This document shows, piece by piece, positions 53,675 through 64,000 of a stretch of 64,000 nucleotides of DNA. The notes below the pieces were generated by a model. The model was not told the origin of the DNA, searched no databases, and worked only from the letters and a program-made list of their open reading frames with translations. The translations under genes were made by a program, and so were the position numbers. The stretch comes from Corythoichthys intestinalis (lineage: Eukaryota > Chordata > Actinopteri > Syngnathiformes > Syngnathidae): the NCBI RefSeq assembly GCF_030265065.1, contig NC_080412.1, forward strand, positions 48,049,001-48,113,000, in the 5' to 3' direction. Every line of letters starts with the position of its first letter. Positions within the stretch are counted from its first letter, which is position 1.

Positions 53675-56432
53675 CTACGTTTCAAATTGCGTGAGCAAAG
53701 CGCGCACTTCGGGCGTCAGCTGCTTGGCGGCGCTGGCGGCTTCGGAGATGGCGCGGCGGTACGGGCCCTTCCTCTTCCTGTCGAAGCGCGACTGGAAGCT
53801 CTCCAGAAAGGGCGAGAGCTGCGCCAGCGGCAGGAAGGAGGTGGTGGGCGAGCCGAACCAGGACACGCGCGCCTCCTGCCGCCCCGCGCCGTCGGCTCGC
53901 CGCGCCACCGTCATGCCCAGCACCCGCGCCGGCCACCAGGGGAAGCCGTAGATTTTGGCCCAAACGATGTCGCCCACGCACACCGCGCGCCCGTCCGGCA
54001 GCTGACACTTGGACACCGACTTGGAGAAGACGGAAGAGGACGACGCGGACGACGAGGAAGAGGACGACGACGTGGACGACTTGCGCCGCCGTTCGGGTCG
54101 CTCCCCTTCCTCGTCGCCCGCCGACGGGCAGGGGGGCGCCGCCAAGCGAGCCGGGGGCGGGGGGAGCGCCGAGACGCCCTCCGAGAGGTCGGGACGTGGC
54201 GGAGGACGACGCTCCTCCTCTTCCGGGGCGGCGCAAAAAGAAGAGGTAGGCGCCGGGGGACGCGACGCGGACGGGTCGGGACCGGAGCGAGCGTTGTCGA
54301 TATTGGGAGGTGAGGAAGAAGAGGAGGGGGAGGCAGAAGAAGAGGAGGAGGAGGAGGGCGGGGCCCGCGGCTCGTCGGTACGATACCTTTGGGGTTTGAG
54401 GCGCATTCGAGGCGGCAAGGCGGGGCCGACCAGGGCGGCGCTCAGCTGCTGCAGCCGGCGCGTGAAGTGGACTTTCTGCTTCCGCAGAGCGGCGGCACGT
54501 GTCAGGGCCTTGCCCTCTCTGTCCCGATTCTCGCCGAGGGGGGCCGGCGGCGAGTTCCGCGCCGCCTTCTTGGCCCCGTCGCTCCCTTTTTGCGTCGCCT
54601 TCTTAGAGTTCGGCTTGAGACGTGCCGACGAAGACGAGGAGGGCGCGCGAGGCGACGAGGGGAAGCCGGCCGGCGCCCGCGTCCCCGGCGGCGCGCGTCT
54701 CTCCGCGCCGCGGCCCCCTCGCTCATCCCCGCGGGCGCGGTCGTCGCTCCTCAATCGCTTGACCTCGGCGGACACGGGCCCCTCGGCCGCCTTCCGCCGG
54801 CGCTCCTCGCCCCTGGAGTCCCGCGGGCCGGCGTGCCGAACGGCCGCCGCGCCTTTACATTTGTCGCACAGCACCTGGCGCGGGCGCAGCTTGATGGCGT
54901 TCATAATGGAGGTGGGCTCCTCGCAGCGGTAGCGGCGCTTGGGCCGCTTGATCTTGCGGGGCGGCGGCTGAGGTAAGTCCTGGTTGTACGTGTCCCTGAT
55001 GAAGAGCGGCGGCGGGTACGGCGCCCCCTCCTGAAACAGCGGCTTCCGCGGGCCGTTAGGCGCGTCTTCTTCGCCCGTGGCTTCCCGCTCGGGGGGCGCC
55101 GCCCTCCGAGCGCCGCTCCGGTCTTGGCGCGGGGGAAACGGCGTGACGGGAATCCCGTACGGTCCGAACCTGCGGGCGACGCAGACATCTTAGAGACGGA
55201 AAAAAATAAAAGAAAAAGAAACACGACAAAACGACAGCAGAAGCGGAGCCGAAGCGCCGTTTGCGGCATCGCTCGACGGACCCCAAAATCATTTGAATCC
55301 GGACGGCCGGCATGAAACGACGACAGACTTCCGGTCCGTTCGAAGACACGCGGTCCCTCGCTACGGACTGGACTTCTACTGTCGACAATTTGTGAAATGA
55401 TCCATTTGAACAGTAGGGAAGTATGTTAGCGGGTTTGATAGGTAAGGAGGACTTTTACCATTCAGTTGAATGAAACTTTTGACCTAGGGCAAAAGCGCCA
55501 ATATGGCGTGCGCGCTCATTTTAAGAGCGTCACCCAGAAAAGCAGTCAACGAGTTTTTAAACAACAATATCTGCAAGTTGAAGCTTTAGTCAATACCTTT
55601 TTGAAACGTCCATGAGAACCCCGGAGAAGAGCTTCTCGCCCAGCCGGAAGGACACAACCAGCGCGTCATCGATGACGTGGTCCAAAGAGACCCGGACCTC
55701 GGAACCCAGACTCAAGCTCAGGTCCTGCACCTGCACCTGCACGGCACCGAGCCGCGGAATGCAGGAAGCAGAAGCGTCCGCCGAGGCTTGGCCGGGCTTG
55801 ACGTCGGGCTTCGGGGAAGCTCGGCACGGCGCCCCCTCCTCCGGAGCGGCGTCCTGGCCGACGGCCGCGTAGGCTCGGCCCCGGCCGGCGGTGTCGCCGC
55901 TCGGTTCCGCCGCCTCCGCCGCGAAAAGGCCGGCCTCGGCACCGGCCGGGGGCCGCGGGACCGGGAAAGAGTGCAGGAATACGGCGGACGAGGTGGGCTT
56001 GGGCTGCGCGACGATGCTGCTGCTGCTGCTGCTGCCGCCGCAGTTGCTGTTGCCGCCGCCGCTACCGCTGCGGTAGGCCGTCTGCGCCGAGACCGCTTCT
56101 CCGAGAGAGTAGCGCTCGGGGCCGCTCCGGTTCGGCGTGACTTGCTCACCCCGGCCGCCGCTGCCGGCCGCCTCTTCTTGGACTCTTCCCGCCGCCGTCG
56201 CGGGCTCCGGCTCCGGCCCGAGATGGCGGCAACGGCGCTCCTCCACGTCCGCGTCGCCGCCGTCTCCCGCTCCTAGGCCGCCGAGCTCGGCGGCCGGCTC
56301 GGGCTCGGGCTCCGCGGCCGGCTCGGGCGCCCCTTCGGGCATTCGCCCGGAACCCGGCTCCGGCGAGCCGTCGTCGCTCGTCGCCGTCGAGCGAATCGCC
56401 GCAGCTCCTGGCTCGGTGGCCACGGCCGCCAT
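53675..56432 (-). CDS. pwwp2a: PWWP domain-containing protein 2A
   Basis: Chromatin reader; the mammalian protein binds H2A.Z nucleosomes and H3K36me3 and recruits an MTA1-HDAC complex. Two exons: 56432-55597 and 55169-53675, 776 aa (human 755). It begins MAAVATEPGAAAIRS; exon 1 is Glu/Pro/Ala-rich and ends with the conserved GSEVRVSLDHVIDDALVVSF block and GVLMDVSKR. Exon 2 continues FGPYGIPVTPFP, YPPPLFIRDTYNQDLPQPPP, SIMNAIKLRPRQVLCDKCK and KVHFTRR, then a Ser-rich linker with poly-Ser runs. The PWWP domain starts at about residue 678 (GDIVWAKIYGFPWWPAR) with the aromatic cage partner VSWFGSP, and the tail LTPEVRALLTQFET is family-typical. GC-rich codons and homopolymers are stronger than in the other genes. 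Confidence 0.95.
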
Positions 56433-56600
56433 TTTCTTCCGCTATGCAAGCGAGCTAGCGTCGCCCCGCCTCTACCCGTACAAAGGTTCGGCCGATCGGC
56501 GCTCCGCGATTGGCCGCGCGGACTGTCCGTCAAACGGAAGCCCGAGTGACATACGCCGCGATTGGTCCGAGATACGGAAGTGCTCTGACGTCACCGAGAT
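56433..56600 (-). promoter_or_regulatory. pwwp2a core promoter region
   Basis: Directly upstream of the ATG on the - strand: two CCAAT boxes (ATTGG on + at 56509-56513 and 56561-56565), a full CRE TGACGTCA at 56586-56593, and ETS-like CGGAAG at about 56535 and 56575. CpG-rich and TATA-less, as expected for a housekeeping chromatin gene. Use of each site is inferred. Confidence 0.55.
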
Positions 56601-57014
56601 TTTCGTCTTGAGGCGAAAAAACAAAACAAAACAAAACAAAACCAAACCAAAAAACTAAAAACAAAACACTGGGCGACTTCCCATTGATCAACTGAATTAA
56701 GTCACTCGGACGCCGTACGTTATTTTCTATTCGACGCTTTATAAGCAGAGAAAAGAGCACAGGGGGTCTATTGTCACGCAAATAATAAAATAAATGAAAT
56801 CGTTTGATTTCATGAGCTCAATTTTCTACTGTTCAGCGTCAGCCTCATTGCACGTCTTCATCCATTAGTGAACACCAGGGGCGTCACTAGGTTTTTAGGA
56901 TCAGAGGGGGCTTAGCCCCCAGGAGTTACACAGGATGTAAGTGAATGTAGCGTACAAGCGCACAATTTCACAAACAGCTAACAAAGACTGATCATTTCTA
57001 TACTGTATATAATA
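56601..57014. other. Spacer between pwwp2a and the transposon nest
   Basis: Starts with an (AACAA)n-like run. GGGGCGTCACTAGGTTTTTA near 56879 resembles a transposon end, but no partner was found. Confidence 0.4.
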
Positions 57015-57777
57015 CAAGGGCGTAGGTTTGGTCTCTGAAGAGAATGCCACTGGCCGCTAGGGGGCAGCGCCGTTCCATAGTAATGTTATTCATCTCAACA
57101 GTGGGAGAGTTAGTAGTTGTATGAGACGTATATGCTATTGCTATGTGCTATGTGTGCTTCACACGTATTTCTGGAAGTCTACTCACTGTTAATGTCAATT
57201 ATGTGCCTCTTGTTGTATTTTGGCTTATATATGTACAGAGAAAGATATGCTATCTGTTGTGTTAGTACTTGTTGTTCTGTTTTCCTCTATTCAGTTAAGT
57301 TAGTATGCTGTGGCTAATGAGCTATTTTCTTGTTCTTCAGGGTTCCCTCATCTTTGTCAATAAACGAGAATTATAACTTGACATTGAGGGGTATTTCTTC
57401 AGTCTCAACATTGGTAAGGACAGGCAACAGCATCACCTGCATGTGCACTTTTTGCTGGGGACGGCACATTAATAAGACCAAACAGATTGGGTGAGGGCTA
57501 CATTTCTTGAAACTTCCAGAATAAATGTCTGGATTTCATTAGCAAATTTTTACATTTCAATATTGGAACACAAATGATATTAACATACTTATAGACTTTT
57601 TATCTCGACTATGATTAATGTATGAATATCTGAGAAAATATCTTCATAGGCTGCAAATACAAATATTTTTAAACAAATAAGTACTTTTGAAATAAATTCA
57701 AGTCATCAGCCAATCAAACGTGCATTTGTGGGGAAAAAATGGACTGGCACACTCTAGAGGTCAAAGAGGTAAATGTA

Positions 57778-59386
57778 CGTTACCGTTCAAAAGTAGAAAT
57801 GTCCTCCTTTTTGAAAGAAAAGCACTGTTTTTTTTTGTTTTTGTTTTTTCATGGAAATAACATTAAGCTAATCAAGAAAAACACTCTATACATTATTATG
57901 TGGTAAATGACTATTTTAGCGGGAAATGTCCGGTTTTAATGCAATATCTACGTCGTTTTGTAAAGAGGCCCATTTACAGCAAACATTACTCCAGTGTTCT
58001 AATGGTACATTGTGCTTGCTAGTTGCCTTAGAACAGACATGTACGAAGTCCGGCCCGGGTGCCAAATGCGGCCCGTGCTCAAATTTCATCCGGCCCCCAG
58101 CCTCTGTCATAAAATCAGTAACGTCTGGCCTGCACACAGACGTAATAAATTGGTCAGCAGTACTGCTACCAGCATATGAAGTAGCTTACACACCAAATGC
58201 TGTTCCTCATTTACCCACTAAAAGGGACCAGCACTCGAAGCAACATTACCCGATGTGACCTTTTACTTCCAATTTTCTAAAATGGCGCCAATCAACAACA
58301 ACAAAAAGTTGACTGCGACAGCTTCAAGGATAGGTGGAAATTGGATTATTTCTTCACTAAAATGCGCAACAACTGTGTCTGCCTCATTTGCAAAGAGAAA
58401 GTAGCTGTTTTTTAAAGAGTTCCATGTGAGGCGATATTACAAAACAAGACACGCTGACATGTATGACGAGATTACAGGGAAGATACGCCGCGAGAAATTG
58501 AAGCAACCTGAAGCTTGTCTAATTTCACAGCAGCAGTATTTCGCAAAAGCCCGAGTGTCGAAAGAGAACGCCACAAAGGTGAGATTGTTGAAATGATGAA
58601 TTAAAAAAAAAAAAAAAAATCAAACAAATGTGACACACAGAAGGGCTTGCTAAAAATGATTGAAATATATTGTTCTATGTAAATCAGCCCAGGTAGCCCC
58701 CCCACATTTTTGCCACACCAAATCTGGCCCCCTATGCAAAAAGTTTGGACACCCCTGCCTTAGAAGGATAATAGATGATTAGAAAACCTTGCGCAATGAT
58801 GTTGGCACAGCTCCAAACGGTTTAGGTGGTTAGAGAAGCTATAAAACGGATCTTCCTTTGAGCTAGTTGGATATCTGGAGCATCACCTTTGTGGGTTTGA
58901 TTCAACTCTCAAAAAAGACAACTTTCACGTGAAAGTCGACAATCTGTTCTTAGAAATGAAGGCTATTCCATTTGAAAAATTGCTAAGAAATGGAAGATTT
59001 TCTATAACGCTGTGTACCACTCCCTGTAGAGAGCAGTACAAACAAATCTAACCAGAGTAGAAAGAGAAGCGGGAGGCCCCGCTGCACAACCAATCAAGAA
59101 GACAAGTCATTAACAGTCCTCTGTTTTAGAAATAGATGCCTCGCAGGTCCTCATCTAGCAGCTTCATTAAATAGTACCCCTAGAACGCCAGTGTCAATGT
59201 CGACAGTGAAGAGACGACTCCGGAGCGCTGGTTTTCAGGGTGGCGCGGCAAAGGAAAAAGCCATATCTGAGACAGGCTAATAAAAGGAAACGATGAATAT
59301 GGCCAAAAGAACACGGACATTGGCATTGACATTCTGAAGGAAAACAAGAAATTGTCCGGGAGTTCCCAAACTTTTGAACGGTAGTG
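57778..59386 (+). mobile_element. Tc1 element with CACTACCGTTCAAAAG-type ends (middle of nest)
   Basis: Ends CGTTACCGTTCAAAAGT and ACTTTTGAACGGTAGTG, flanked by TA (57776-57777 and 59387-59388). On +, broken frames give KIAKKWKIFYNAVYHSL (paired-like HTH region), then SRRPRGG-like, ASQVL, TPVSMSTVKRRL and KKPYLRQANKRK: an N-terminal Tc1 transposase with many stops. The catalytic DDE half is missing. Confidence 0.8.
58034..58757 (+). mobile_element. hAT (Charlie/BED-finger) fragment (innermost of nest)
   Basis: 724 bp flanked by a perfect 8-bp duplication ccttagaa (58026-58033 and 58758-58765). Right end GTTTGGACACCCCTG, left CAGACATGTACGAAGTCCGG. On + near 58335-58480 it encodes DRWKLDYFFTKMRNNCVCLI, a BED-type finger CLICKEK with RRYYKTRH (first histidine changed to tyrosine) and LKQPEACLISQQQYF, as in Charlie/GTF2IRD2-like hAT proteins. 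The transposase core is deleted. Confidence 0.85.
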
Positions 59387-59597
59387 TAAGTCTTAACGTA
59401 ATGAAAATCATTCACTTCATAATGGTAGGGTCAATTATATCCTTAAAGCATTTGGGAAGACAAAATGACACAAAATGACCTATATAACTGAACTCATTAT
59501 GATGTGCTTAAAAGTTGGCGGGGACAATTTCAGCATCCTGAAAAGTTGCTAGAGTTATGTCCCTACCGCTCCTATGCAAACCTACGCCCTGGTAATA

Positions 59598-60577
59598 AGG
59601 GTGGAAAAGACTCAGGTGACTTGAAGTTGCGCTCTGAGACCCCCAATTTGGCCAATTTCAAAATTGTCCTTTATGCATGTTTGATACATCATTGGAAAGC
59701 TTCAAATCTCAATTTTCTGGGGGGAAAAAGTTTTAAACAGGAGGGCATTTAAATGTTTTTTTTTTTTTTAAACAGCAATACCCTAACTGGAGGTGAGGGC
59801 ACGCGAGAGCATAATTAAAAACGCCACGATTTGAACGAGATATTATCGCGTACTTACCTCTTTTCCATCCCAAAACTCCATGTAGCGTGTATCACCGAGT
59901 GTCAAGACACAGCTGCGAATGGCCACAGCTGGATTTTGGAGGGATTTTATGGATGAAACACGGTCATATAACGAGAGTCGCGATGCAGAAATCGCAGACA
60001 TCGATGAGCGGTTGAGATTTTCTTTTTGAAGTATTTACCCTTTTAAACTTTTTTTCCCCAATTTGTCTTTGTTTGGATCGATTTTTATCATCTAAAATAT
60101 TGGGGCAAATGTGACGTTATCAAAAAAATACAATTAAGCGATAGTTATGAGGTAGATACCGGTGACCTTTTTACAGACGCCATTTGTTTCATGTTGTACA
60201 TTTTTCAAGTCATACAAGCTGTTATAAATGTTCACACTAGAATTCTTAATGTTTAGACTGCATGTGCAATTGTTAAATTGAAAGCTGGTAAATAAATTGA
60301 ATGAGAAACGGTTCATTTGTATTCCATGCATTTATTCAAATGTTCAAATTATATAACAGTCGGCTTGGGCGAATTTATCGTCATTTATCGTTACCGAGGT
60401 AAATCTGCTCAATTTATCGTGATACGTACTGAAGGCCATATCGCCCAGCCCTAATTGACATATTGTTCTATCAAACACAAGAGTTGCTTTGGCTTAAAAT
60501 ACAGCCGTTTCTTTTAAAGAGGGGTTGTAAGAGCAGAAAGTGCTTTTTCAGACTCGTCTGTGTTTTCCGCCATATAT
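59598..60577 (+). mobile_element. Unclassified ~950-bp TIR element, copy 2
   Basis: Inverted sister of 11389-12340: starts GTGGAAAAGACTCAGGTGAC and ends TGTTTTCCGCCATATA. It adjoins the right end of the hAT at 59592. The conserved block includes the complement of GAGGTAAGTACGCGATAA. A small MITE interrupts it at about 60355-60459. No ORF. Confidence 0.65.
60355..60459. mobile_element. Short MITE with TAGGGCTGGGCGATA-type end
   Basis: Left CGGCTTGGGCGAATTTATCG and right GGCCATATCGCCCAGCCCTA are imperfect inverted repeats about 105 bp apart. The end matches a fish MITE family I know. Inserted in 59598-60577. Confidence 0.55.
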
Positions 60578-61086
60578 AAAATGCTACGTGTGTTCCGTAC
60601 AGTACACACTAAACTCTAGCACTAAACTAGCACCTCCACAATGCATTGAATAGGGGGCTTTAGTCCCCCTAAAATAGGCCTAACTGGTGAACACTATGTC
60701 ATTGATGGAATGTGGTTGGAATGGAATGAACCCGAAGCCTCATTTGACATTGAGATGATGAAGTAAAAAAATCAAGTCTATTTGCAGTTTTTATTCAAAA
60801 TATTTTTAATTATGAATCATTGTTGTATTTTCTCAAATATGATGAGTTAAATTATAAATAAATCTAAATGGATTGGACGCCTAATGCTGTCAATGGCAGC
60901 GAATCATTGCCCTAAAAAAAAAAAAATCCAAACTCGTGCATGAAAGAGGTTGGCTTCGGACTATCAACCCTTTAATCATGTGTTCAATTGTTTCAAGCAA
61001 GATGAGTTTTACATTACAAAAAAAAAAAAGATGACTATTGTCACTTTTTCTATTTGTATTGAGATTAGTACACATTGGCAAGATCA
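60578..61086. other. AT-rich spacer downstream of the SLC22 gene
   Basis: No gene or TIR pair recognised; poly-A runs near 60915 and 61020. Confidence 0.5.
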
Positions 61087-61092
61087 TTTATT
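61087..61092 (-). terminator. Polyadenylation signal of the SLC22 gene
   Basis: AATAAA on the - strand, 85 nt beyond the stop codon at 61177. Confidence 0.7.
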
Positions 61093-61176
61093 CAGTCATT
61101 TCATGTTAAAATTGAAAATCCCCGGCGGGTTAGGCCACGCGATGAGCGTCTCACGATGTCATCGGCGAGCCAAGCG

Positions 61177-63816
61177 TCAGAGGGCGTTGAGACCGCTGCC
61201 GGCGTCCGCGTCCTTGACTTGTTTTAAAGACAGCGCCGCTCGCTCGTCTTCCGACGTGGCCTCCTTCTTCTCCGGGGGCTTCCTGCCGGACCTTTCCGCA
61301 GACACGACAAGGAATCGATGGGAAAAATGCCACATCTCCAGGATGCGTACAATTACTTTCCTGTAAAATAGCCTCGCGCCGGCCGTTATCGGGAGGTCCC
61401 GATGTGACCGTACAACGCAGGTATCGGCGCGTACTAAGAAAAAAACGCACCGAAGCCGTACCGAGATTTACTTTCCGAACGCCGGCCGTCGCGGAAGACC
61501 TTGTCAATCGGGAGACAGCGGTCGTCCTCGCCGAGATGGCAAACTCCGATGGGTCCGATCGTTTTTGACTGTCCGGATGATTTCGCGTGAACTTGACGTA
61601 TCGTTTTATTTGCGTTTTGGCCTTTTGGTGCGACGGAAAGCACACCTTGTGTTGAATTGTGCTATATAGATAGAGAAATTGGCCCGACCTTCCCCAAACT
61701 CCCACGAGTCATTTTAAAAGCACTTTGAATCATTTCTGAAATAAGATTTCTATTTCCGAAACGCTCGGACGACTATTAGCAGGAGCCGCTCACCATCTGT
61801 CTTCCACGTCCCGCACGGTGTCCGGCAAAGGAACGTTGAGCGTCTCGGGCAGGAAGCAGGCGAAGCCCGAAGCCAGGACGGCCGCCCCCCCGTACACCAC
61901 GCTGGGCAGAGCGGGGAAGACCTGGAGGGGGCGCCGCACCGCGTCTTGAACGGCTCACGCGGGCCAGGAATAAGGGCGAGTTACCTCATCCAAGATGAGG
62001 ACGGCGGGCGCCGCCATGCTGCCCACTCTGGCCATGGTGGACACCAGACCCATTCCCGTTTGCCTTAGGGAAACGGCGTTAGTGCCTTTGACTACATACG
62101 GTACTTGTTCCAATTTGCGATCTTTGCAAACGAAACGTGCGACACGCAACGGGAAATAGGCAGAGCGATGAGGCGGTACCTGATGACGGTCGGGTAGAGT
62201 TCCCCGGTGTACAAGTAGACGGTGGTGAAGGACGCCGATGTGAAGGCCTTACCCAGACACGCCAAAGTGGTCCTGACGACTTGCTTGTCTAACAGAGGGG
62301 GCGGGCGGCGCCGTTATTTGGCGCCGCCGCCTCCTTTTTCTAACGTATTGACGGCGGCTCAAAGGTGACAGGAAAACGCTCCGTTACCCGTCGGGACGAA
62401 GATGTTGGCGAAGATGACCAGAGCGGACATGAAGAGGCAGGCGGCCTGAGACACCCTTCTCCCGAGAAAACTCAGCATGCCCAGAGCCACGAGTTTGGCG
62501 GGAATATCCACGGCTCCAAAGATGAGCTGCATCACGTAAATGCTCACCTGGACCCGGAGACGGAAACTCTTAGGTGACGCGCGGCGCCGAGCCGGCCACT
62601 CCCGAACGTTTTGCGCGCTCACCCCGAACTTCTGCAGGTCCATCGCTAAGCCGTAGTAGGCGAAGCTGGTGGAGAACCTGGCAGAGCGACGCAGTATTAG
62701 TCTTAGCCTTTCGGCACGTCTTAGACGGAAATTTTATGCTCTTAAATTCTTCCTTTAGGGTCGAGAAGGCGTCCTCGTTTGCGACGCCGACCCGGGAGAC
62801 GTTCGGCGGGCGACCGCAGAGACCGGGATCGCAACTCCCGACCCTTCGCTCATTCCTCACCAGACGGCGATGAGCCCGACAGAGATGCGTCTCATGCCGG
62901 GCGTCCTCAGCAGGTCGTAGGCGGTCAGCGTCTCGCGGTCCGTCTCCAACTCCTTGGTCATGTGGGAGCGAAGCACCTGCGGGCGGCACGGCACGCGCCT
63001 CAAGCTCACGTTGGCGGCGGCGGCACTGCCGTTTAGGGACACGCGGCGGCACCTCCGGCGTCAGCCCTTCGGAAATGTCGGCTTTTCCGTTGATGCGAGC
63101 CACTCTGCGGAGGGTCTTAAGGGCCTCCCCGGATCTCTGCCTGAGGACCAGCCAGCGCGCCGACTCGGCGAACCACCTGGGCGGGCGGGCGGTCGGCGGC
63201 ACGTCAGAGGGCCGTTTTCCAAGGGGAGCGCGCCTAACCGAAATGAACGGACCAACTGTAGGCAAAGAAGAGGACGTGGGGAGCGCACACGGCCACGTGC
63301 AGCTTTCTCCAGTCCCGAAGCCAGTAAGCCAAGCCCGCCAAGACCATCTGACCGAAGGTGAAGTAGAAGGAGGTGAGCGTTCCCACAAGAGTCCTGCTTT
63401 TGGTGGGGATCCACTCCACCTCTGGTGACAAACGGGCAGAGTTGGCCGGCCGGCGGACGAGGACGAAGGCGACGCCAAAAGGTCTTACTCAGGGACACGG
63501 AGTTGAGTATGATGCCCGACACTGCCATGCCGCTCAGGAAGCGGAAGGCGCAGTAGACCCAGTAAGATTGCGAGAAGGCGCAGCAGGTGCCCAGGACGCC
63601 CAGCTGCAGGTAGGACCAAATAAGGACGGAGCGCCGACCGAACCTGAGGCAAAGGCGGGAGGGTTGGATGGAAGGAAGGACACGCGCCTGTCCTTCCTTC
63701 CTGCGCACGCACCTGTCAGACAGGCCGCCGTAGATGACGGCGCCGGCTAAAACGCCGCCCATGTACACCGTCTGGATCATCTGCTTGAGTGGACGCAGGG
63801 AACACACCAGGTCCCA
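61177..63816 (-). CDS. slc22a6l: SLC22 organic-anion transporter (OAT1/OAT3-like), 5' end off the window
   Basis: Major-facilitator transporter exchanging organic anions at the plasma membrane. Exons in gene order: 63816-63713, 63643-63489, 63421-63253, 63176-63053, 62976-62861, 62677-62623, 62547-62388, 62288-62180, 62063-61985, 61921-61794, 61291-61177; 437 codons. The first seen is [20 protein letters not shown], so about 130 residues with TM1 and the large glycosylated loop lie beyond 64000. MFS signature GGLSDRFGRRS, then SARWLVL, the central loop [42 protein letters not shown] and [12 protein letters not shown] support OAT. The tail ends AGSGLNAL. The choice among OAT1/OAT3-like fish paralogues is tentative. 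Exon 62677-62623 and 62547-62388 are separated by a 75-nt intron discussed in the findings. Confidence 0.88.
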
Positions 63817-64000
63817 CTGAGGACGCACACGCAAGGGAAGTCTCATTGCTGCGCCGGATCTGTTCGGCTTCCAGTTTGTTCCGGCTTCTACCGGATGGCA
63901 AAAACCTCCTACTCGCGAATCGCCGGACAGCCTCGCCGCCGGGCGGTCGGTCGGCTTATCCTACCGGATCATTGTGCCCTAACGCCCCGTGCGCGCCACC
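63817..64000 (-). other. Intron of the SLC22 gene at the window edge
   Basis: The acceptor TCCTCAG precedes the exon starting at 63816. No upstream exon was seen before the window ends. Confidence 0.6.

Larger units (their letters stand above)
57015..59592. mobile_element. Non-autonomous hAT with CAAGGGCGTAGGTTTG ends, copy B (outer of nest)
   Basis: Left CAAGGGCGTAGGTTTGGTC and right CAAACCTACGCCCTGG. The interior matches copy A (17927-19670) up to 57775 and again after 59388, so the middle is inserted DNA. The 8-bp duplication is not clear here (only TAATA shared). Confidence 0.75.

Noticed and set aside
53624-54976. + strand frames of 195-307 aa over pwwp2a exon 2
   Set aside because: Antisense to the PWWP2A frame, composed of low-complexity complements of Ser/Glu runs.

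Overview
The window is vertebrate nuclear DNA, almost certainly from a teleost fish. Evidence: five multi-exon genes whose predicted proteins are clear orthologues of vertebrate proteins, short GC-rich exons with GT-AG introns, and a dense load of fish-type DNA transposons (hAT, Tc1, ISL2EU/Harbinger-like) in the spacers and introns. I cannot name the species. There are no bacterial features, no CRISPR array, and I saw no convincing retroviral or LTR element.

Layout, left to right. 0.2-3.3 kb: a non-autonomous hAT element carrying a nested ISL2EU-like element, then a fold-back repeat. 3.4-15.4 kb (+): smg6, the nonsense-mediated-decay endonuclease, lacking only its first exon(s). 16-17.3 kb: a CpG-rich, CCAAT-box-rich block, probably the taok1 promoter. 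17.9-20.0 kb: a hAT within a hAT. 20.3-27.8 kb (+): complete taok1 (TAO kinase 1), with one 3-kb intron full of nested transposons. 28.7-43.2 kb: gene-poor DNA with transposons and a decayed UBZ/HECT-like coding relic. 43.2-46.3 kb (-): complete slc23a1 (sodium-ascorbate transporter). 46.9-53.6 kb: tandem repeats, a THAP-bearing element, two palindromic repeats. 53.7-56.4 kb (-): complete two-exon pwwp2a (chromatin reader). 57.0-60.6 kb: a three-level transposon nest plus an unclassified TIR element. 61.2-63.8 kb (-): the 3' eleven exons of an SLC22 organic-anion transporter that runs off the right edge.

The genes do not form a pathway: mRNA surveillance, stress-kinase signalling, vitamin C uptake, chromatin reading and organic-anion transport. 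smg6 and taok1 run rightward and the other three run leftward, converging on the repeat-rich centre.

Most interesting observations: a 75-nt, stop-free, 3n intron in the SLC22 gene bounded by a 7-bp duplication that includes its splice donor, which looks like a recent intron gain; three separate ~1-kb elements that each keep only the inward-facing 5' ends of two transposon genes (THAP at one end, another protein at the other); and a head-to-head Tc1 half-element palindrome. Exon boundaries were placed by eye from protein conservation and splice consensus; reading phase was checked across every junction of the five genes.
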